Origin: Gemmata palustris
GTDB taxonomy: Bacteria > Planctomycetota > Planctomycetia > Gemmatales > Gemmataceae
DNA length: 64,000 nt
Direction of reading: 5' to 3'
Assembly (NCBI RefSeq): GCF_017939745.1
Contig: NZ_JAGKQQ010000001.1
Location: 3,038,001 to 3,102,000 of the forward strand
Shown piece by piece: positions 63,406 to 64,000 of the stretch (positions within the stretch are counted from its first letter, which is position 1; each line of letters opens with the position of its first letter). Below the pieces are notes generated by a model. That model was not told where the DNA came from. It saw only the letters and a list, made by a program, of their open reading frames with translations, and ran no database searches. The position numbers and the translations under genes were made by a program.

Positions 63406-64000
63406 ATGCCAATGGCTCACCCCCCCAGCGCGTTCCTCGTCGCGCGCCGCGACGACGGTTTCGGTGACGTGTTCCCTCTGCACGAGGGGACGCGGTACAA
63501 GCTCGGCCGCGCGCCGACCAACCGCGTCGTCCTGCGCGACGACCTGTGCAGCCGCGAGCACGCCGAGGTTTTCGCGGCCGAGGACGGGTGGTTCGTGCGC
63601 GACCTGGGGAGCCTCAACGGGACGCACCTGAACGGCGAAGCGCTCCGCAACGACCGCCCGCTGCGCCCGCTGGACGAGGTCCGGGTCGGCCGCACGCGGC
63701 TCCTGTTCATCGACGAGATGAGCCAGTTGCCCGATCTGCCCCAAGCCGCCCCCAAGCCGGCGGAAAAGGTGGACGGCCTCGAGATCCGCAAGCGGCTCGG
63801 GCAGACGCGGTACCAGCAGACCGGCGCCCCCAACGTGCCCGAACCCGACACGGTGCGGGTGGACGCGCGCGTGGCCCCGCCGCAAGCCATCGGCGTGCTG
63901 TACCGGCTCGCGCTCGACATGGCCGCCGCCGCGGACACGGGCGAGCTGTGCGCGCTCGCGGTGGACTCGGTGTTCCGCGCGACCCCGGCCGAGGTGGTGG
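63406..64000 (+). CDS. FHA-domain protein, N-terminal part (runs off the window)
   Basis: At least 198 residues are visible and the frame stays open to the last base. An FHA domain occupies about 10-105: YKLGRAPTNRVVLRDDLCSREHAEVF, with the phosphothreonine-binding Arg and Ser, and RDLGSLNGTHLNGE. From about residue 160 a GAF-like start is seen (VLYRLALDMAAAADTGELC). In planctomycetes this order often leads to a sigma-54 or kinase regulator, but the output domain lies outside the window. ATG 63406 or 63412 may be the start. Confidence 0.8.
   Translation, partial: MPMAHPPSAFLVARRDDGFGDVFPLHEGTRYKLGRAPTNRVVLRDDLCSREHAEVFAAEDGWFVRDLGSLNGTHLNGEALRNDRPLRPLDEVRVGRTRLLFIDEMSQLPDLPQAAPKPAEKVDGLEIRKRLGQTRYQQTGAPNVPEPDTVRVDARVAPPQAIGVLYRLALDMAAAADTGELCALAVDSVFRATPAEVV

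Overview
The window looks like chromosome of a Gemmata-type planctomycete (family Gemmataceae). The evidence is high GC, a DUF1559 prepilin-like protein paired with a small lipoprotein, a TIGR02996 repeat-companion protein, two ECF sigma factors fused to membrane and extracytoplasmic domains, a long Ser/Thr kinase fusion, a MoxR/DUF58/transglutaminase operon, and many short intergenic palindromes. No rRNA, tRNA or CRISPR array was seen.

Layout. 0-8 kb: a catalase-related (allene oxide synthase-like) gene just behind a kinase/cyclase-like/ATPase/TPR gene, then a divergent ECF sigma-propeller fusion. 8-16.4 kb: a tautomerase, an ABC-2 polysaccharide-export permease, two glycosyltransferase-like genes, a sulfotransferase and a bacterial lipoxygenase. 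16.6-19.6 kb: a GntR(YtrA)-ABC ATPase-permease operon with a candidate operator. 19.6-26.7 kb: a kinase remnant, a TIGR02996/LRR protein and a 1582-residue membrane-anchored repeat protein.

26.8-30.2 kb: the most unusual segment. Five complete attC-like sites and one half site, all in the same orientation, separate five small gene cassettes of mostly unknown function. No integron integrase is encoded in the window, so this is a CALIN-type cassette array. Exact 24-bp inverted repeats flank it and a strong terminator follows it.

30.3-44.3 kb: a WD40-like protein, nadB, small secreted and unknown proteins, a dead ISAs1-family element, cimA behind a complete leader-peptide attenuator, valS, a secreted protein, a metallopeptidase and a Gemmata paralog-family protein. 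44.6-58.1 kb, mostly minus strand: the lipoprotein/DUF1559 pair, a second ECF fusion, a membrane protein, a nucleotidyltransferase, an aminotransferase, the moxR-DUF58-transglutaminase-isochorismatase operon and rpsA. 58.3-64 kb: a flippase-like/GT2/GT-C-like operon, a CPBP protease and the start of an FHA-domain regulator.

Genes that probably work together: the lipoxygenase and the catalase-related protein (a possible oxylipin pathway, although the catalase-like protein lacks its heme-ligand Tyr); the surface-glycan genes at 9-14 kb and 58-62 kb; the ABC operon with its GntR regulator; cimA with its Ile/Val-rich leader.
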